Source: Exiguobacterium qingdaonense (GTDB taxonomy: Bacteria; Bacillota; Bacilli; Exiguobacteriales; Exiguobacteriaceae). From it: DNA of 64,000 nt. The notes beneath the pieces were generated by a model. That model had not been told where the DNA came from, did not search any database, and was given only the letters and a program-made list of their open reading frames with translations. Position 1 is the stretch's first letter. The number at the start of each line of letters is the position of its first letter. A program made the position numbers and the translations under genes. Location: NCBI RefSeq assembly GCF_018617855.1, contig NZ_JACSKY010000003.1, forward strand, positions 207,511 to 271,510, in the 5' to 3' direction. This document shows, piece by piece, positions 30,567 to 39,297 of this stretch.

Positions 30567-31553
30567 ATGTTTTCAAAAGATATCGGGATTGATTTAGGGA
30601 CAGCAAACGTTGTCATTCACGTCAAAGGGAAAGGAATCGTCTTGGACGAACCTTCTGTCGTTGCGATGAAGCGCTCTACGGGGAAAGTACTAGCAGTCGG
30701 TTCAGAAGCGTATGAGATGGTCGGTCGTACACCTGGTGATATCGTGGCGATTCGTCCTCTCCGTGACGGGGTCATCGCCGATTTCGCCACAACAGAAGAG
30801 ATGCTCCGTCACTTCATCGAAAAAATTCAAGTCCGTGGCTTCTTCGGAGGGATTCGTATGTTGATTTGTACACCTGCGAACGTCACACCGGTCGAAGCGA
30901 AGGCAATTCGTGAAGCCGCCGAAAAAGCAGGCGCGAAGGAAGTCTTTCTCGCCGTCGAACCAAAAGCAGCGGCAGTCGGTTCAGGCATGGATATTTGGAA
31001 GCCGGTCGGTCATATGATCATCGATGTCGGTGGAGGGACGACGGACGTCGCCATCTTGTCGATGGGGGACATCGTCTGCGGTGAAACGATTAAAATCGCA
31101 GGGGATCGCTTCGACACGGATATTCTTCGTGCCATCAAAGAGAAGCATAAGCTCATCATTGGAGAGCGCACGGCGGAACAGATCAAGAAAGAAATCGCCA
31201 CAGTCTTCCCTGGAGGACGTAACGAGTCGATGGACATTCGCGGACGTGACATGGTACGTGGATTGCCACGTACGGTGACGATCACGTCAGAAGAGCTTCG
31301 TGAAGCGATGGCTGAATCGGCCAACGAGATCGTCGAAGCAACGAAACGTGTCCTTGAACAAACACCTCCAGAACTCGCGGCGGACATCATCGACCGCGGA
31401 ATCATCATGACAGGTGGAGGGTCGCTCCTTCACGGGCTTGACCAACTTGTCGCAGAACGCGTCATGCTCCCGGTCATGATGGCCGAGGAGCCGACACTTA
31501 GTGTTGCGCACGGGACGGGCGTCATGCTCGAGAACTTAGATCGATTGAAATAA
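30567..31553 (+). CDS. mbl: Cell-shape actin homologue Mbl/MreB
   Basis: A 328-aa bacterial actin that guides lateral-wall synthesis at the inner membrane face. It begins MFSKDIGIDLGTANVVIHVKG; phosphate loops IDLGTAN and DVGGGTTDVAILS, and adenosine motif IIMTGGGSLLHGLD near 285. The start and the location between murA and flhO-flhP match B. subtilis Mbl rather than MreB. In B. subtilis spoIID, spoIIQ and spoIIID lie between murAA and mbl; here only 81 bp separate the two genes. SD CGGAGGA precedes ATG 30567. Confidence 0.93.
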   Translation: MFSKDIGIDLGTANVVIHVKGKGIVLDEPSVVAMKRSTGKVLAVGSEAYEMVGRTPGDIVAIRPLRDGVIADFATTEEMLRHFIEKIQVRGFFGGIRMLICTPANVTPVEAKAIREAAEKAGAKEVFLAVEPKAAAVGSGMDIWKPVGHMIIDVGGGTTDVAILSMGDIVCGETIKIAGDRFDTDILRAIKEKHKLIIGERTAEQIKKEIATVFPGGRNESMDIRGRDMVRGLPRTVTITSEELREAMAESANEIVEATKRVLEQTPPELAADIIDRGIIMTGGGSLLHGLDQLVAERVMLPVMMAEEPTLSVAHGTGVMLENLDRLK

Positions 31554-31588
31554 AACAAGCGACCGCGCGAGCGGTCGCTTGTTTTTTG
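31554..31588 (+). terminator. Terminator after mbl
   Basis: AACAAGCGACCGC (31554-31566) pairs perfectly with GCGGTCGCTTGTT (31571-31583) around GCGA, followed by T. The 13-bp stem is one of the strongest in the window. The following bases to 31733 hold no recognisable gene. Confidence 0.92.
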
Positions 31589-31733
31589 TACGTTCACTCA
31601 ACGTTTTGGCCAGAGGTGCTAAGACGTTGCATCAGAGTCTTTGAAGAAACGGATCAATTAGAATCGGAGGACATTATAAACACTGACCCTCATAAAAAAC
31701 GGTTAATGAAGCTCGATCGATTGAAGACAGAGT

Positions 31734-31769
31734 AAAGGCATCTCGCTTTAAACGTGAGATGCCTTTTAT
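31734..31769. terminator. Terminator of the minus-strand response regulator gene
   Basis: AAAGGCATCTC (31734-31744) pairs with GAGATGCCTTT (31756-31766); T tracts are present in both directions, so it works for the minus-strand regulator and blocks read-through from mbl. Confidence 0.8.
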
Positions 31770-32548
31770 TAATGCCATGTGTAATCTTTATCTACAAACA
31801 AACGATTGTTCAATTCTGTCTTAGAAATGGAGGAGTCTTTTTCATCGAGCCAATCATAGTAGTCACATACACATGAATCGCCGAGTTCAATCGAGTAACC
31901 ATTGTTGATTGTCTTTACCGTTATATCCAATTGGTGTTCAGCCAGTGTCTTTTTTAATCGATAGATGGCGTTGTAGACGTTGTGTAGGGCACGTTGAGGC
32001 TCATCGATATCTGGATACAGCATTTCAGCGAGGACCCATTTGTTGACGACTTGTTTACGATGATAAATCAAATAGGCGAATACCTCTTCTGTTTTTTGCG
32101 TAGGCCATTTGACAAGATTGCCATCTTGAGTACGAACCGAGAAACGGTCAAAACATTGGATGCGGCATGATTGATGCGCATTCTTTTGCTGGATGGACTC
32201 ATAACGCTGAACGATACGCGGTATGACGCTATGAATCATCTGTTCTGTGATGGGTTTTAACAAATAGTGTGTCGCATGCAGGTTGAATGCTTCGACGGCA
32301 TACTGTTGATGAGCGGTCGTAAAGACGACCTGCGTTCGTTCCGGCAAATAGGTCGCAAGCTCGAGTCCGGTCATTTCAGGCATTTCAATGTCTAAGAAAA
32401 CAAGGTCGACCGGATGTTTTCGAATAAACGTGAGGGCTTGAATTGGACTTTGGAACGAACCGACCCATTCGAGGGAAGGTTCATCTTTTACGATCCGCTC
32501 CATCATCCCCAAAATATGATGTTCATCTTCAATTAAAATCGTACGCAT
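31769..32548 (-). CDS. Response regulator with SARP/OmpR-like DNA-binding domain
   Basis: A 259-aa regulator. Receiver domain 1-120 with acidic pocket IEDEH and phospho-acceptor Asp53 in VFLDIEMPEMTG, then Thr in FTTAH and Lys in LLKP. The C-terminal half, about 130-220, reads as a winged helix of the OmpR/SARP kind (LVKWPTQKTEEVFAYLIYHR, then ALHNVYNAIYRLKKTL), as in SARP-family activators, not LytTR. It overlaps the kinase gene by 20 bp in the same operon, so the two form a pair. Target genes are unknown; an 11-bp tandem repeat upstream of the operon is a possible operator. Confidence 0.85.
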   Translation of the reverse strand: MRTILIEDEHHILGMMERIVKDEPSLEWVGSFQSPIQALTFIRKHPVDLVFLDIEMPEMTGLELATYLPERTQVVFTTAHQQYAVEAFNLHATHYLLKPITEQMIHSVIPRIVQRYESIQQKNAHQSCRIQCFDRFSVRTQDGNLVKWPTQKTEEVFAYLIYHRKQVVNKWVLAEMLYPDIDEPQRALHNVYNAIYRLKKTLAEHQLDITVKTINNGYSIELGDSCVCDYYDWLDEKDSSISKTELNNRLFVDKDYTWH

Positions 32549-34307
32549 TTACGTGCTTCGTCCTTTCTTGTTTAGGTAACCTCAAATGAATGACAGTGCC
32601 TTGTCTCAAAGTAGAAGTCAAGTCGAATGTCGCACCACATAAGTGTTCGATCCGCTTTTTAATATTATTCATCCCAATTCCTGATGAGTCAGTCGATTGA
32701 TCCACATCAAATCCGCACCCCGTATCGCTCACACAAATATCAAGCATCCCGTTTTTTTCTTGAATGGAAAGTGTCAGTCGCTTTTGTCCGGGGTGTCGAT
32801 ACAGTCCATGTCGAACTGCGTTTTCAACGAGAGGTTGAATCAACAATGGTGGGATTGCACAATCTAAAAGTGAGTCGTCAACTTCTTTTATGACTTCAAA
32901 TGAATCTTGGAACCTTGTTTGTTCGATGGCTAGATATGAGTCAATCATATCTAGCTCTTGCCGAATAGAGATCTCGTTTTCCGTTCGTCCATTTTCAAAA
33001 ATAAAGCGGACATACGTACTCAAGTGACTAAGCAGACGAGCCGCTTCCGGTGGTGAGGTATAACAAAGCGCAATCACGTTCCCGAACGTGTTGTAAAGAA
33101 AATGAGGTTTGATTTGGGCATTGAAAAAAGACATCTCGTGTTGCAAAGCCAATGCCTCGACCTGCTGTTTCTTCTTTTTGTCCGTGGACAAGTGAATCGG
33201 TAACAGTAAAAACATCAATAAAAAATAAATGATTGTAAACGTATTCCCATACAATTGTTGATTCGGCGATACGATAAACGTTGACGTCATAATTCCAATA
33301 TACCCGACAAGCTGGGCGAATGTGAACGTCAATAGTTCAAACGGGCTCGTCTTCTGTTTTTCAAGTATCCAGCCGATGTTCAGTCCGACCCAAAAGAATG
33401 TGATGAACAAGACAGTCATCCATACAAAATATTCGAACACATCGTATGTAGAGGGAGGGAGGAGGATGGACAAAACCGTCAACACGTAAAGCGGATATCT
33501 CGCAATAGACAGAAAACGGTCGAACGACACGTGCTCCAAGCATCTCGCAAACTGAATCAACATGATGATACTAAGTAATGCTGAACTTAACGTCAACTTA
33601 TCATTACTTGAGATCCATATTCCGTCCCGAGACATGATGGATAGGCTCGTCAAAAAGAAGAGAGCCGTCCCGTAGCCATACAATCGTTCGTTTTGATGGA
33701 ACAAGCAGACAATCGCATAAAAGATTGCGATGAGAATCGAGATGAGCAACATAAAAAAATCGTAGCTGAAATTAGCACTTTGAGCTGTGATGATTTCCTT
33801 CAATGGGCCGATTAAAATACTTTCTTCGATTGGTTGGAAGTTCCCTGCTTGTCGTGTATGTTGAATCGTTAAACGGAATTCAGTCGTTTCGTCATCTAAT
33901 ACAAGTAAAGACGGTTGCTCGGCAACACGCTTTGTTCCAATCTTTGTCGTTTCAGCCGGGGTCCCATCAATCAAAATCGTAGAGGTGGACAACGACTCAG
34001 GAAAAAGTAACGCGAATGTCCCTATTGGCAATGCGATATCAGTTTCGTATGTGGATTCTCGGTGAGGTATTGTAAATGGAACAGCTCGATAAGAACGACG
34101 GTCGACGCTAGAGACGATTCCTGACTCGTAACGCCATGACCCATCAAGGCGTAAAATCTCCTCATGAACGGAAGTAGAGAGAAGAGAAGCCTCGCCTTGA
34201 TTGACTGTGACGATTGAGGCGATGGATTGGTGGCGAATCAGTAAAGTGAGGCTTCCGACAATCGACACGATAAGGATGAACAAAAATAGCATTCGATTAC
34301 GAGTCAT
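32529..34307 (-). CDS. Membrane histidine kinase, 7TM sensor with LytS-type kinase domain
   Basis: A 592-aa sensor kinase. ATG at 34307 lies 8 bp after AGGGA on the minus strand; a GTG at 34313 is too close. Residues 7-24 form a membrane anchor; an extracytoplasmic region follows to about 175 (7TMR-DISM-like, with LDGSWRYESG); then about seven membrane helices to about 375; then the kinase domain with phospho-acceptor His in QIKPHFLYNTFGN near residue 397 and ATP-binding motifs PPLLIQPLVENAVRHGL and SDTGCGFD. This His_kinase/LytS class is paired with the adjacent response regulator. The signal is unknown; 7TMR-DISM sensors often sense carbohydrates or surface cues. Confidence 0.87.
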   Translation of the reverse strand: MTRNRMLFLFILIVSIVGSLTLLIRHQSIASIVTVNQGEASLLSTSVHEEILRLDGSWRYESGIVSSVDRRSYRAVPFTIPHRESTYETDIALPIGTFALLFPESLSTSTILIDGTPAETTKIGTKRVAEQPSLLVLDDETTEFRLTIQHTRQAGNFQPIEESILIGPLKEIITAQSANFSYDFFMLLISILIAIFYAIVCLFHQNERLYGYGTALFFLTSLSIMSRDGIWISSNDKLTLSSALLSIIMLIQFARCLEHVSFDRFLSIARYPLYVLTVLSILLPPSTYDVFEYFVWMTVLFITFFWVGLNIGWILEKQKTSPFELLTFTFAQLVGYIGIMTSTFIVSPNQQLYGNTFTIIYFLLMFLLLPIHLSTDKKKKQQVEALALQHEMSFFNAQIKPHFLYNTFGNVIALCYTSPPEAARLLSHLSTYVRFIFENGRTENEISIRQELDMIDSYLAIEQTRFQDSFEVIKEVDDSLLDCAIPPLLIQPLVENAVRHGLYRHPGQKRLTLSIQEKNGMLDICVSDTGCGFDVDQSTDSSGIGMNNIKKRIEHLCGATFDLTSTLRQGTVIHLRLPKQERTKHVNAYDFN

Positions 34308-34323
34308 CGGCACATTCCCTTCA

Positions 34324-34345
34324 TTTCTTGTGAGTTTCTTGTGAG
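34324..34345. repeat. Perfect 11-bp tandem direct repeat, candidate regulator operator
   Basis: TTTCTTGTGAG occurs at 34324-34334 and again at 34335-34345 with no gap. It lies 17 bp upstream of the kinase start codon, in the 186-bp divergent gap between the two kinase genes. OmpR/SARP-type regulators bind direct repeats with an 11-bp period (one helical turn), which fits the regulator encoded in the same operon. The same gap also holds an inverted pair GGTGAATGA (34370-34378) and TCATTCACC (34442-34450). Confidence 0.5.
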
Positions 34346-34493
34346 GACACTACGTTACTCTCTTCAATAGGTGAATGAATTTTTGTAGTGACCCTCTATC
34401 TCATCATCGTACCCGAACTTTTTTTGCTTGAACAGAAAAAGTCATTCACCGAACGAGGTGAGGCATTCCAAGAATAAAGGAAGAAGGCATTCC

Positions 34494-36449
34494 ATGAAAC
34501 GTTGGATTGAACAGCGCATTAGTCGACAAGTCATGACGATTTTTTATATATTGATTGCTTTAGTGACGTTTACATCGATTGGGACGTACTATTACACACA
34601 ACAATCGATTCAAGAAACGACTGTCCAGTTAGAGCGAATCAGCGAACAACGAGCACGTGCGACGAATCTATTCGAAACGTGGCAATCGATGCAATATGAG
34701 TTACGTGGTCATGTTTTATTAGGAGACAGTGCTCTTTTGGAGAACGTGCGAACGGCTCAAGCAGACATCGATGAACAGACGACATGGTTTGAGGCACAGG
34801 CGAATAACGAAGAGGAAACTCGGTTCGCAAACGATGCACGACTCCTCTTTTCGATATACACGTCACGCGTCATGCCGGCACTTGAACAATATGTGATCGC
34901 GAAGCAGGCGGGAGAAGTAGATGAACCTTTTCTACAAATGGGTACAGTCGGACAATTCATGCCGAAAAATGAAACGTCCGTACAAACACGATTTCAACTC
35001 AACTCAAGTAGCACAGCAGACATGAGTGCAAGCATCGTCGATATGGAGTCGGTCTTTACCGACTATCGACAGAACCTTGATTTCCAAGAAAGTGAACTAC
35101 GAGACACATTGTCAAAACAGTTAGTGAAAGCGCAGTGGATGTGGCTCTTGATTTTACTCGGGGCACTCTTCATTTTGTTCATCGGATTACAACCTTATAT
35201 TGTGAGACTGACGAATCAACTGCAGACGCTCATGATTAACAGTGAGCGGCTAGCGATGAACCCGAGTGCGTCTCTCATTCCGATCAAACCGTTAAAAAAC
35301 GAGGTCGGACAGTTATCGGAGGCGTTCAACGAGATGGCGACCTCGCTTCGGAATCAACAAGACCAAGTCGATCTCGAACGAGAAAAGACCGCGCGAATCT
35401 TGCATACGATGCGTGACTCGGTCGTCTATACGGAGCTCGCGACGAATGAACGCTTCGCTAACAGTGCACTCTTCGACTTGTATGAACATCCGATTCCGTC
35501 GACGGAACGAGGGAGCTTATATCCGATTTCGATGTATTACCCGATGTTCATGAGTCAAATCGATGACCAGGAAGGGCTGAATCGATTCACGAGACGGGCA
35601 AAAGAAGAAGGGATATTCGACGAGACGTTCACGTATACGATGCAAAATGGTCAGAAGACGATACGGATGTATGCGGAACCGATTGACTTACAGAATGAGC
35701 GCGTCGGTGTCATTTTCGTTTCTCGTGATATTACCCAGGAAACCGAAATCAACAAAATGAAAACAGAACTCGTCGCAACAGTGTCACATGAACTGCGGAC
35801 GCCGCTCACGTCGATTCTCGGTTTTTCAGAACTACTCAAAAGTCGTCAATTGGAAAACGCGAAGCGAGAACGCTATTTAGACATGATTGCGAGTGAGACG
35901 AAACGCCTTGAGCGTCTAGTGAGTGACTTGTTGGACGTTCAAAAAATGGAGGCGGGCATGGGAGTGCCAGATTTCAAAGTGGAGAGCCTATATGAACTTT
36001 TATCCGATTTGCTGGAGATTCATGCCGGTTCGACAGAACACCACTTCTTCCATTTTGACTGTGATGAGACTCTTTTCGTTGCGGGGGACCCGGCACAGTT
36101 ACGACAAGTCTTCTCGAACATTTTGAACAATGCAATTAAATATTCACCAGATGGTGGAGATGTGACGGTCGATGTAACGTGTGAACAAGATACGATCCGC
36201 ATCGCCATCACAGACGAAGGGCTTGGACTTTCTGATGAAGATGCAGACCGGATTTTTGATAAATTTTATCGGTCGCAATCAGAGGAGAGTCGTCAAATCG
36301 GTGGGACCGGTCTAGGTTTATCCATCTGTAAGGAAATCGTCCAATTACACGGTGGCACGATTGCCGTCCGCTCTCAAATTGGAAAAGGGACGACGATGAT
36401 TGTCGAGTTACCGATGGCCCAGCCTGTAAATGAAGAAAGTTCATCCTAA
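34494..36449 (+). CDS. Orphan membrane sensor histidine kinase with HAMP and PAS-like region
   Basis: A 651-aa kinase starting MKRWIEQRISRQVMTIFY after AAGAAGG. Membrane helix about 12-33, extracytoplasmic helical sensor about 35-215 (four-helix or CHASE3-like), second helix about 218-240 (MWLLILLGALFILFIGLQPYI), HAMP about 240-300 (SEAFNEMATSLRNQQ), PAS-like segment about 305-415, dimerisation/phospho-acceptor domain with His in VSHELRTPLTSILGF, and HATPase with NILNNAIKYS, DEGLGLSDED and GTGLGLSICKEI. No response regulator follows on this strand, so its partner is elsewhere. B. subtilis also has an unpaired kinase (YwpD) in the mbl-flhOP-fabZ region, but of different architecture. Confidence 0.88.
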   Translation: MKRWIEQRISRQVMTIFYILIALVTFTSIGTYYYTQQSIQETTVQLERISEQRARATNLFETWQSMQYELRGHVLLGDSALLENVRTAQADIDEQTTWFEAQANNEEETRFANDARLLFSIYTSRVMPALEQYVIAKQAGEVDEPFLQMGTVGQFMPKNETSVQTRFQLNSSSTADMSASIVDMESVFTDYRQNLDFQESELRDTLSKQLVKAQWMWLLILLGALFILFIGLQPYIVRLTNQLQTLMINSERLAMNPSASLIPIKPLKNEVGQLSEAFNEMATSLRNQQDQVDLEREKTARILHTMRDSVVYTELATNERFANSALFDLYEHPIPSTERGSLYPISMYYPMFMSQIDDQEGLNRFTRRAKEEGIFDETFTYTMQNGQKTIRMYAEPIDLQNERVGVIFVSRDITQETEINKMKTELVATVSHELRTPLTSILGFSELLKSRQLENAKRERYLDMIASETKRLERLVSDLLDVQKMEAGMGVPDFKVESLYELLSDLLEIHAGSTEHHFFHFDCDETLFVAGDPAQLRQVFSNILNNAIKYSPDGGDVTVDVTCEQDTIRIAITDEGLGLSDEDADRIFDKFYRSQSEESRQIGGTGLGLSICKEIVQLHGGTIAVRSQIGKGTTMIVELPMAQPVNEESSS

Positions 36450-36469
36450 TTTTTGGATGAACTTTTTTT
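36437..36469 (+). terminator. Terminator after the orphan kinase gene
   Basis: AAGTTCATCC (36437-36446) pairs with GGATGAACTT (36455-36464); seven T follow. The kinase stop codon is in the loop. Confidence 0.85.
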
Positions 36470-36479
36470 GAAAAAACGG

Positions 36480-36507
36480 TGAATGCTATGCTCATTTGGT
36501 ACGATAT
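36480..36507 (+). promoter_or_regulatory. SigD-like promoter candidate upstream of flhO
   Basis: TGAA (36480-36483), 16-bp spacer, TACGATAT (36500-36507): 3 of 4 and 6 of 8 matches to the B. subtilis sigma-D pattern. B. subtilis flhO-flhP is a sigma-D operon, which supports the reading. Confidence 0.4.
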
Positions 36508-36546
36508 AGAGAGTGAATGATGCTAAAGACCGAAAGGGAGACGAAG

Positions 36547-37320
36547 ATGTTACGCGGATTATATACAGCAGCAGGCGCAATGAATGCCCTTCAGCGCCAA
36601 CAAGAAATTTTAAGCAATAACCTTGGCAATGTGAGGACACCAGGATTCAAGGCGTCTGACGGCGTGGTCCGGTCGTTCCCGGAGATGTTGCTCGCACAAG
36701 TGAGCAATCCGGATAACGGGAAGTCACGCGTAAAAGGAGAAGTAGGAACGCTCTCGATGGGTGTTTATCTCCAAGAAACGATGCCGCGCTTCACAGCTGG
36801 GAGCATCACAGAGTCTGGTAGCCCGACAGACCTCTACTTGAAAGCACCTGCTGATTTCACGGGAGCACCGATGTTTGCAGTCGAGCAAGGCGATGAGACG
36901 TTGTATACGACGAATGGACGTTTCTCAATCGATGAGGCGTTATTCCTTCGATCGGCGGACGGCGGATATATCCTTTCTGATGAAGGGGAACGGATTCAAC
37001 TTCCATCGAGTGAGTTTCAAGTAGGGAAAGACGGGGTCATCACATCGCTTGGCCAAAATGTGGCGACACTTGGTGCCTATCAAATCGATGACTTGACGAC
37101 GCTTGAACAAGTCGGGAATGACTGGCGTGTGACGGGTGAGGCGCCAGCACCGGCTCAAGTAGAGGTGTTACAAGGATTTATCGAAGAAGCGAACGTCAAC
37201 CTGGACCAGACGATGGCTGACCTCATGATGACGTATCGCCAATTTGAAGCCAATCAAAAAGTCGTGCAAGCATATGATAAAAGTGCCGAGCGGGCTATCG
37301 AAATCGCTCGTATTCGTTAA
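36547..37320 (+). CDS. flhO: Flagellar rod/hook-basal body protein FlhO (FlgF/FlgG family)
   Basis: A 257-aa flagellar rod protein. ATG 36547 follows AAAGGGAGA and gives the family start MLRGLYTAAGAMNALQRQQE. N-terminal rod domain with NNLGNVRTPGFKASDG, middle beta domain with DLYLKAPADF and TNGRFSIDE, and C-terminal helix ending MADLMMTYRQFEANQKVVQAYD. Exported through the flagellar type III apparatus, without a cleaved signal. It is coupled to flhP 11 bp downstream. Confidence 0.93.
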   Translation: MLRGLYTAAGAMNALQRQQEILSNNLGNVRTPGFKASDGVVRSFPEMLLAQVSNPDNGKSRVKGEVGTLSMGVYLQETMPRFTAGSITESGSPTDLYLKAPADFTGAPMFAVEQGDETLYTTNGRFSIDEALFLRSADGGYILSDEGERIQLPSSEFQVGKDGVITSLGQNVATLGAYQIDDLTTLEQVGNDWRVTGEAPAPAQVEVLQGFIEEANVNLDQTMADLMMTYRQFEANQKVVQAYDKSAERAIEIARIR

Positions 37321-37331
37321 GGAGGAACACC

Positions 37332-38114
37332 ATGCAGTCGATTTATAACTCGGTCAACTCCCTGTCTCAACTCCAACGTCAATTGGATGTGACGGGTCAT
37401 AATATCGCAAACGTCGACACGGTCGGTTTCAAGCGACAACAGGGTCATTTCGCCTCTTTATTGTCACAGGCGTACAACAACCAACCGCGTCCTGAATTTG
37501 AAGTCGGACGGGACACGCCGAACGGTATCCGCATCGGAGTCGGTGGACATGTCGCTGATATCACCCAACAGTTTAATATCGGACAAGTTCGCACGACAGA
37601 CCGCGGTTTAGACGTCTTTTTGAAGGCGAGCCGTCAATTTTTCGTCGTGGACACACCAAATGGCGTCGGGGTGACACGGAGCGGAAATATGCAACTATCC
37701 GTCGGTGACGAGACGACACTTGTCGATGTGAACGGCAATCCGCTTCTTGGAGATGATGGCAATCCGATTACGATGCCGAACGATGCGACGAATCATCGGA
37801 TTCGACAAGACGGTGTGGTCGTCGCGAGCGTGAACGGGGTGGAACAACAATTTGGGCGACTCGATATCGTGGAAGTCCGAAATACGTCTGAGTTACGTCC
37901 GCTCGGAGATAACGTGTTCGCAGCGGATTTGGAGGCTGAAGTCGATCGTCCGCTCGGAAATCTATTGATTGAAGGAACGCTCGAGTCATCGAACGTTGAT
38001 TTGACGAAAGAGATGACCGATATGACAATCACACAGCGAGCATATCAAATGAATTCACGAGCAATGTCGATGAGTGATCAAATGATGGGACTCGTGACGG
38101 CGTTACGTCCATAA
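37332..38114 (+). CDS. flhP: Flagellar rod/hook-basal body protein FlhP (FlgG family)
   Basis: A 260-aa paralogue of the preceding protein, starting MQSIYNSVNSLSQLQRQLDV with the rod motif HNIANVDTVGFKRQ, and ending in the conserved helix DLTKEMTDMTITQRAYQMNSR. Together with FlhO it forms the distal rod in Bacillales. SD AAGGAGG precedes ATG 37332. The pair lies after mbl as in B. subtilis, except that three signalling genes are inserted between. Confidence 0.94.
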   Translation: MQSIYNSVNSLSQLQRQLDVTGHNIANVDTVGFKRQQGHFASLLSQAYNNQPRPEFEVGRDTPNGIRIGVGGHVADITQQFNIGQVRTTDRGLDVFLKASRQFFVVDTPNGVGVTRSGNMQLSVGDETTLVDVNGNPLLGDDGNPITMPNDATNHRIRQDGVVVASVNGVEQQFGRLDIVEVRNTSELRPLGDNVFAADLEAEVDRPLGNLLIEGTLESSNVDLTKEMTDMTITQRAYQMNSRAMSMSDQMMGLVTALRP

Positions 38115-38120
38115 AGCGTG

Positions 38121-38149
38121 ACCGCTTCTCTACATGGGAGGCGGTTTTT
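38121..38149 (+). terminator. Terminator after flhP
   Basis: ACCGCTTCTC pairs with GGGAGGCGGT (with G-U pairs) around a short loop, followed by five T. Confidence 0.75.
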
Positions 38150-38180
38150 GAATAGGATGTGAAAAAGGAGGCTGACCAAG

Positions 38181-39284
38181 ATGCGAATTGTGGTGGCGAT
38201 GGACTCGTTCAAAGGTTCACTCTCAAGTATGGAAGCAAATCAGGCTGTCAGTCGTGCGCTTGAAGGACACGATGTAACGGTCATTCCGGTTTCCGACGGT
38301 GGGGAAGGGTTTCTCGATGCGTGGCTTGCGACACATTCGGATGCGACAATCGTCGAGGAAAACATCATATGTTTAGACGGGACGCGCCGTATCGCTCGTT
38401 TTGGTTTTGACAAGTTTAAAAAGCACGCGGTCATCGAAGTGGCGGAGACGACCGGGCTAACACTTCTCTCTCACCTCGATCCATGGCACTACAGTTCAGT
38501 CGGAGTCGGTGATCAACTTGTTCGAGCGTTAGACCTTGGAGCAAGCAGAATTACCATCGGACTTGGCGGGAGCGGAACGATTGATGGTGGAAAAGGGATG
38601 CTCGAAGCGCTAGGCGTACGTTTTCTTGATGCGAACGGATCTGTTTTATCGACCAGCCCACATCAGCTAGCAGACGTAGCATCAATCGATTGGTCAGGTC
38701 TTCATCCGCGAGTGCGAGAGGTGGAATGGCAAATCGCCTCGGATGTGCAAAATCCACTTGTTGGAGCGAGTGGCGCAGCGCATGTGTTTGGCCCGCAGAA
38801 AGGCTTGGCGGTGGACGACGTGTCGCGCTACGACCGAATTCTCGAAAAATACGCGAACTGCTTTGAATCGGATATGAAAATGGTAGAGGGGGCCGGGGCG
38901 GCCGGTGGCATTGGATTTTCACTCTTTCAGCTTGGCGCAACGTATGCGAGAGGGATCGAGGAGGTCGTCCGTTGGTCTAAACTAGAGGAACAGTTAGATG
39001 GGGCGGATTGGTTGATTACCGGGGAAGGACGGTTTGATGCACAAAGTCTTGAAGGGAAGGCACCTTATGGATTGGCCCGTCTGGCACATGCATATCGGGT
39101 ACCGACACTCGTCTTCACCGGACAATCCGATTACACATCCCATATGGAGTCCGGCATCGTCGCCATCTTTCCGATTGTGTCACGGATTATGACGTTAGAA
39201 GAAGCGGTCTTTGAAGCGGCTCCGTTACTGACCAATGCGGTTCGACGCGTACGTCACGTCATAGAACAAGCGCCTCGACAATAG
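38181..39284 (+). CDS. glxK: Glycerate kinase
   Basis: A 367-aa GlxK/GarK-family kinase phosphorylating D-glycerate, feeding glycolysis. Family markers: MDSFKGSLSSMEA at residues 6-18, VIPVSDGGEGFLD near 37-49, LGLGGSGTIDGGKGMLEALG near 130, and DWLITGEGRFDAQS near 275. Length is typical (about 375 aa). SD AAAAAGGAGG precedes ATG 38181. It stands alone; no glyoxylate or tartrate genes are near, so its physiological input is unclear. Confidence 0.93.
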   Translation: MRIVVAMDSFKGSLSSMEANQAVSRALEGHDVTVIPVSDGGEGFLDAWLATHSDATIVEENIICLDGTRRIARFGFDKFKKHAVIEVAETTGLTLLSHLDPWHYSSVGVGDQLVRALDLGASRITIGLGGSGTIDGGKGMLEALGVRFLDANGSVLSTSPHQLADVASIDWSGLHPRVREVEWQIASDVQNPLVGASGAAHVFGPQKGLAVDDVSRYDRILEKYANCFESDMKMVEGAGAAGGIGFSLFQLGATYARGIEEVVRWSKLEEQLDGADWLITGEGRFDAQSLEGKAPYGLARLAHAYRVPTLVFTGQSDYTSHMESGIVAIFPIVSRIMTLEEAVFEAAPLLTNAVRRVRHVIEQAPRQ

Positions 39285-39295
39285 TCAAGGCGCTT
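39268..39295. terminator. Convergent hairpin between glxK and mscL
   Basis: AAGCGCCT (39268-39275) pairs with AGGCGCTT (39288-39295), with GAC/GTC inside. It overlaps the end of glxK; flanking T tracts are weak, so termination efficiency is uncertain. Confidence 0.55.
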
Positions 39296-39297
39296 AT

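Noticed and set aside
30567..31553. MreB instead of Mbl
   Set aside because: No mreC/mreD follow; the N-terminus and the murA/flhOP context match Mbl.
31616..31735. A 39-codon frame after mbl starting with GTG and ending KLDRLKTE, similar in its last residues to the Mbl tail
   Set aside because: No SD, lies between two terminators, and the similarity to the mbl end is only 11 identical bases, which can be chance.
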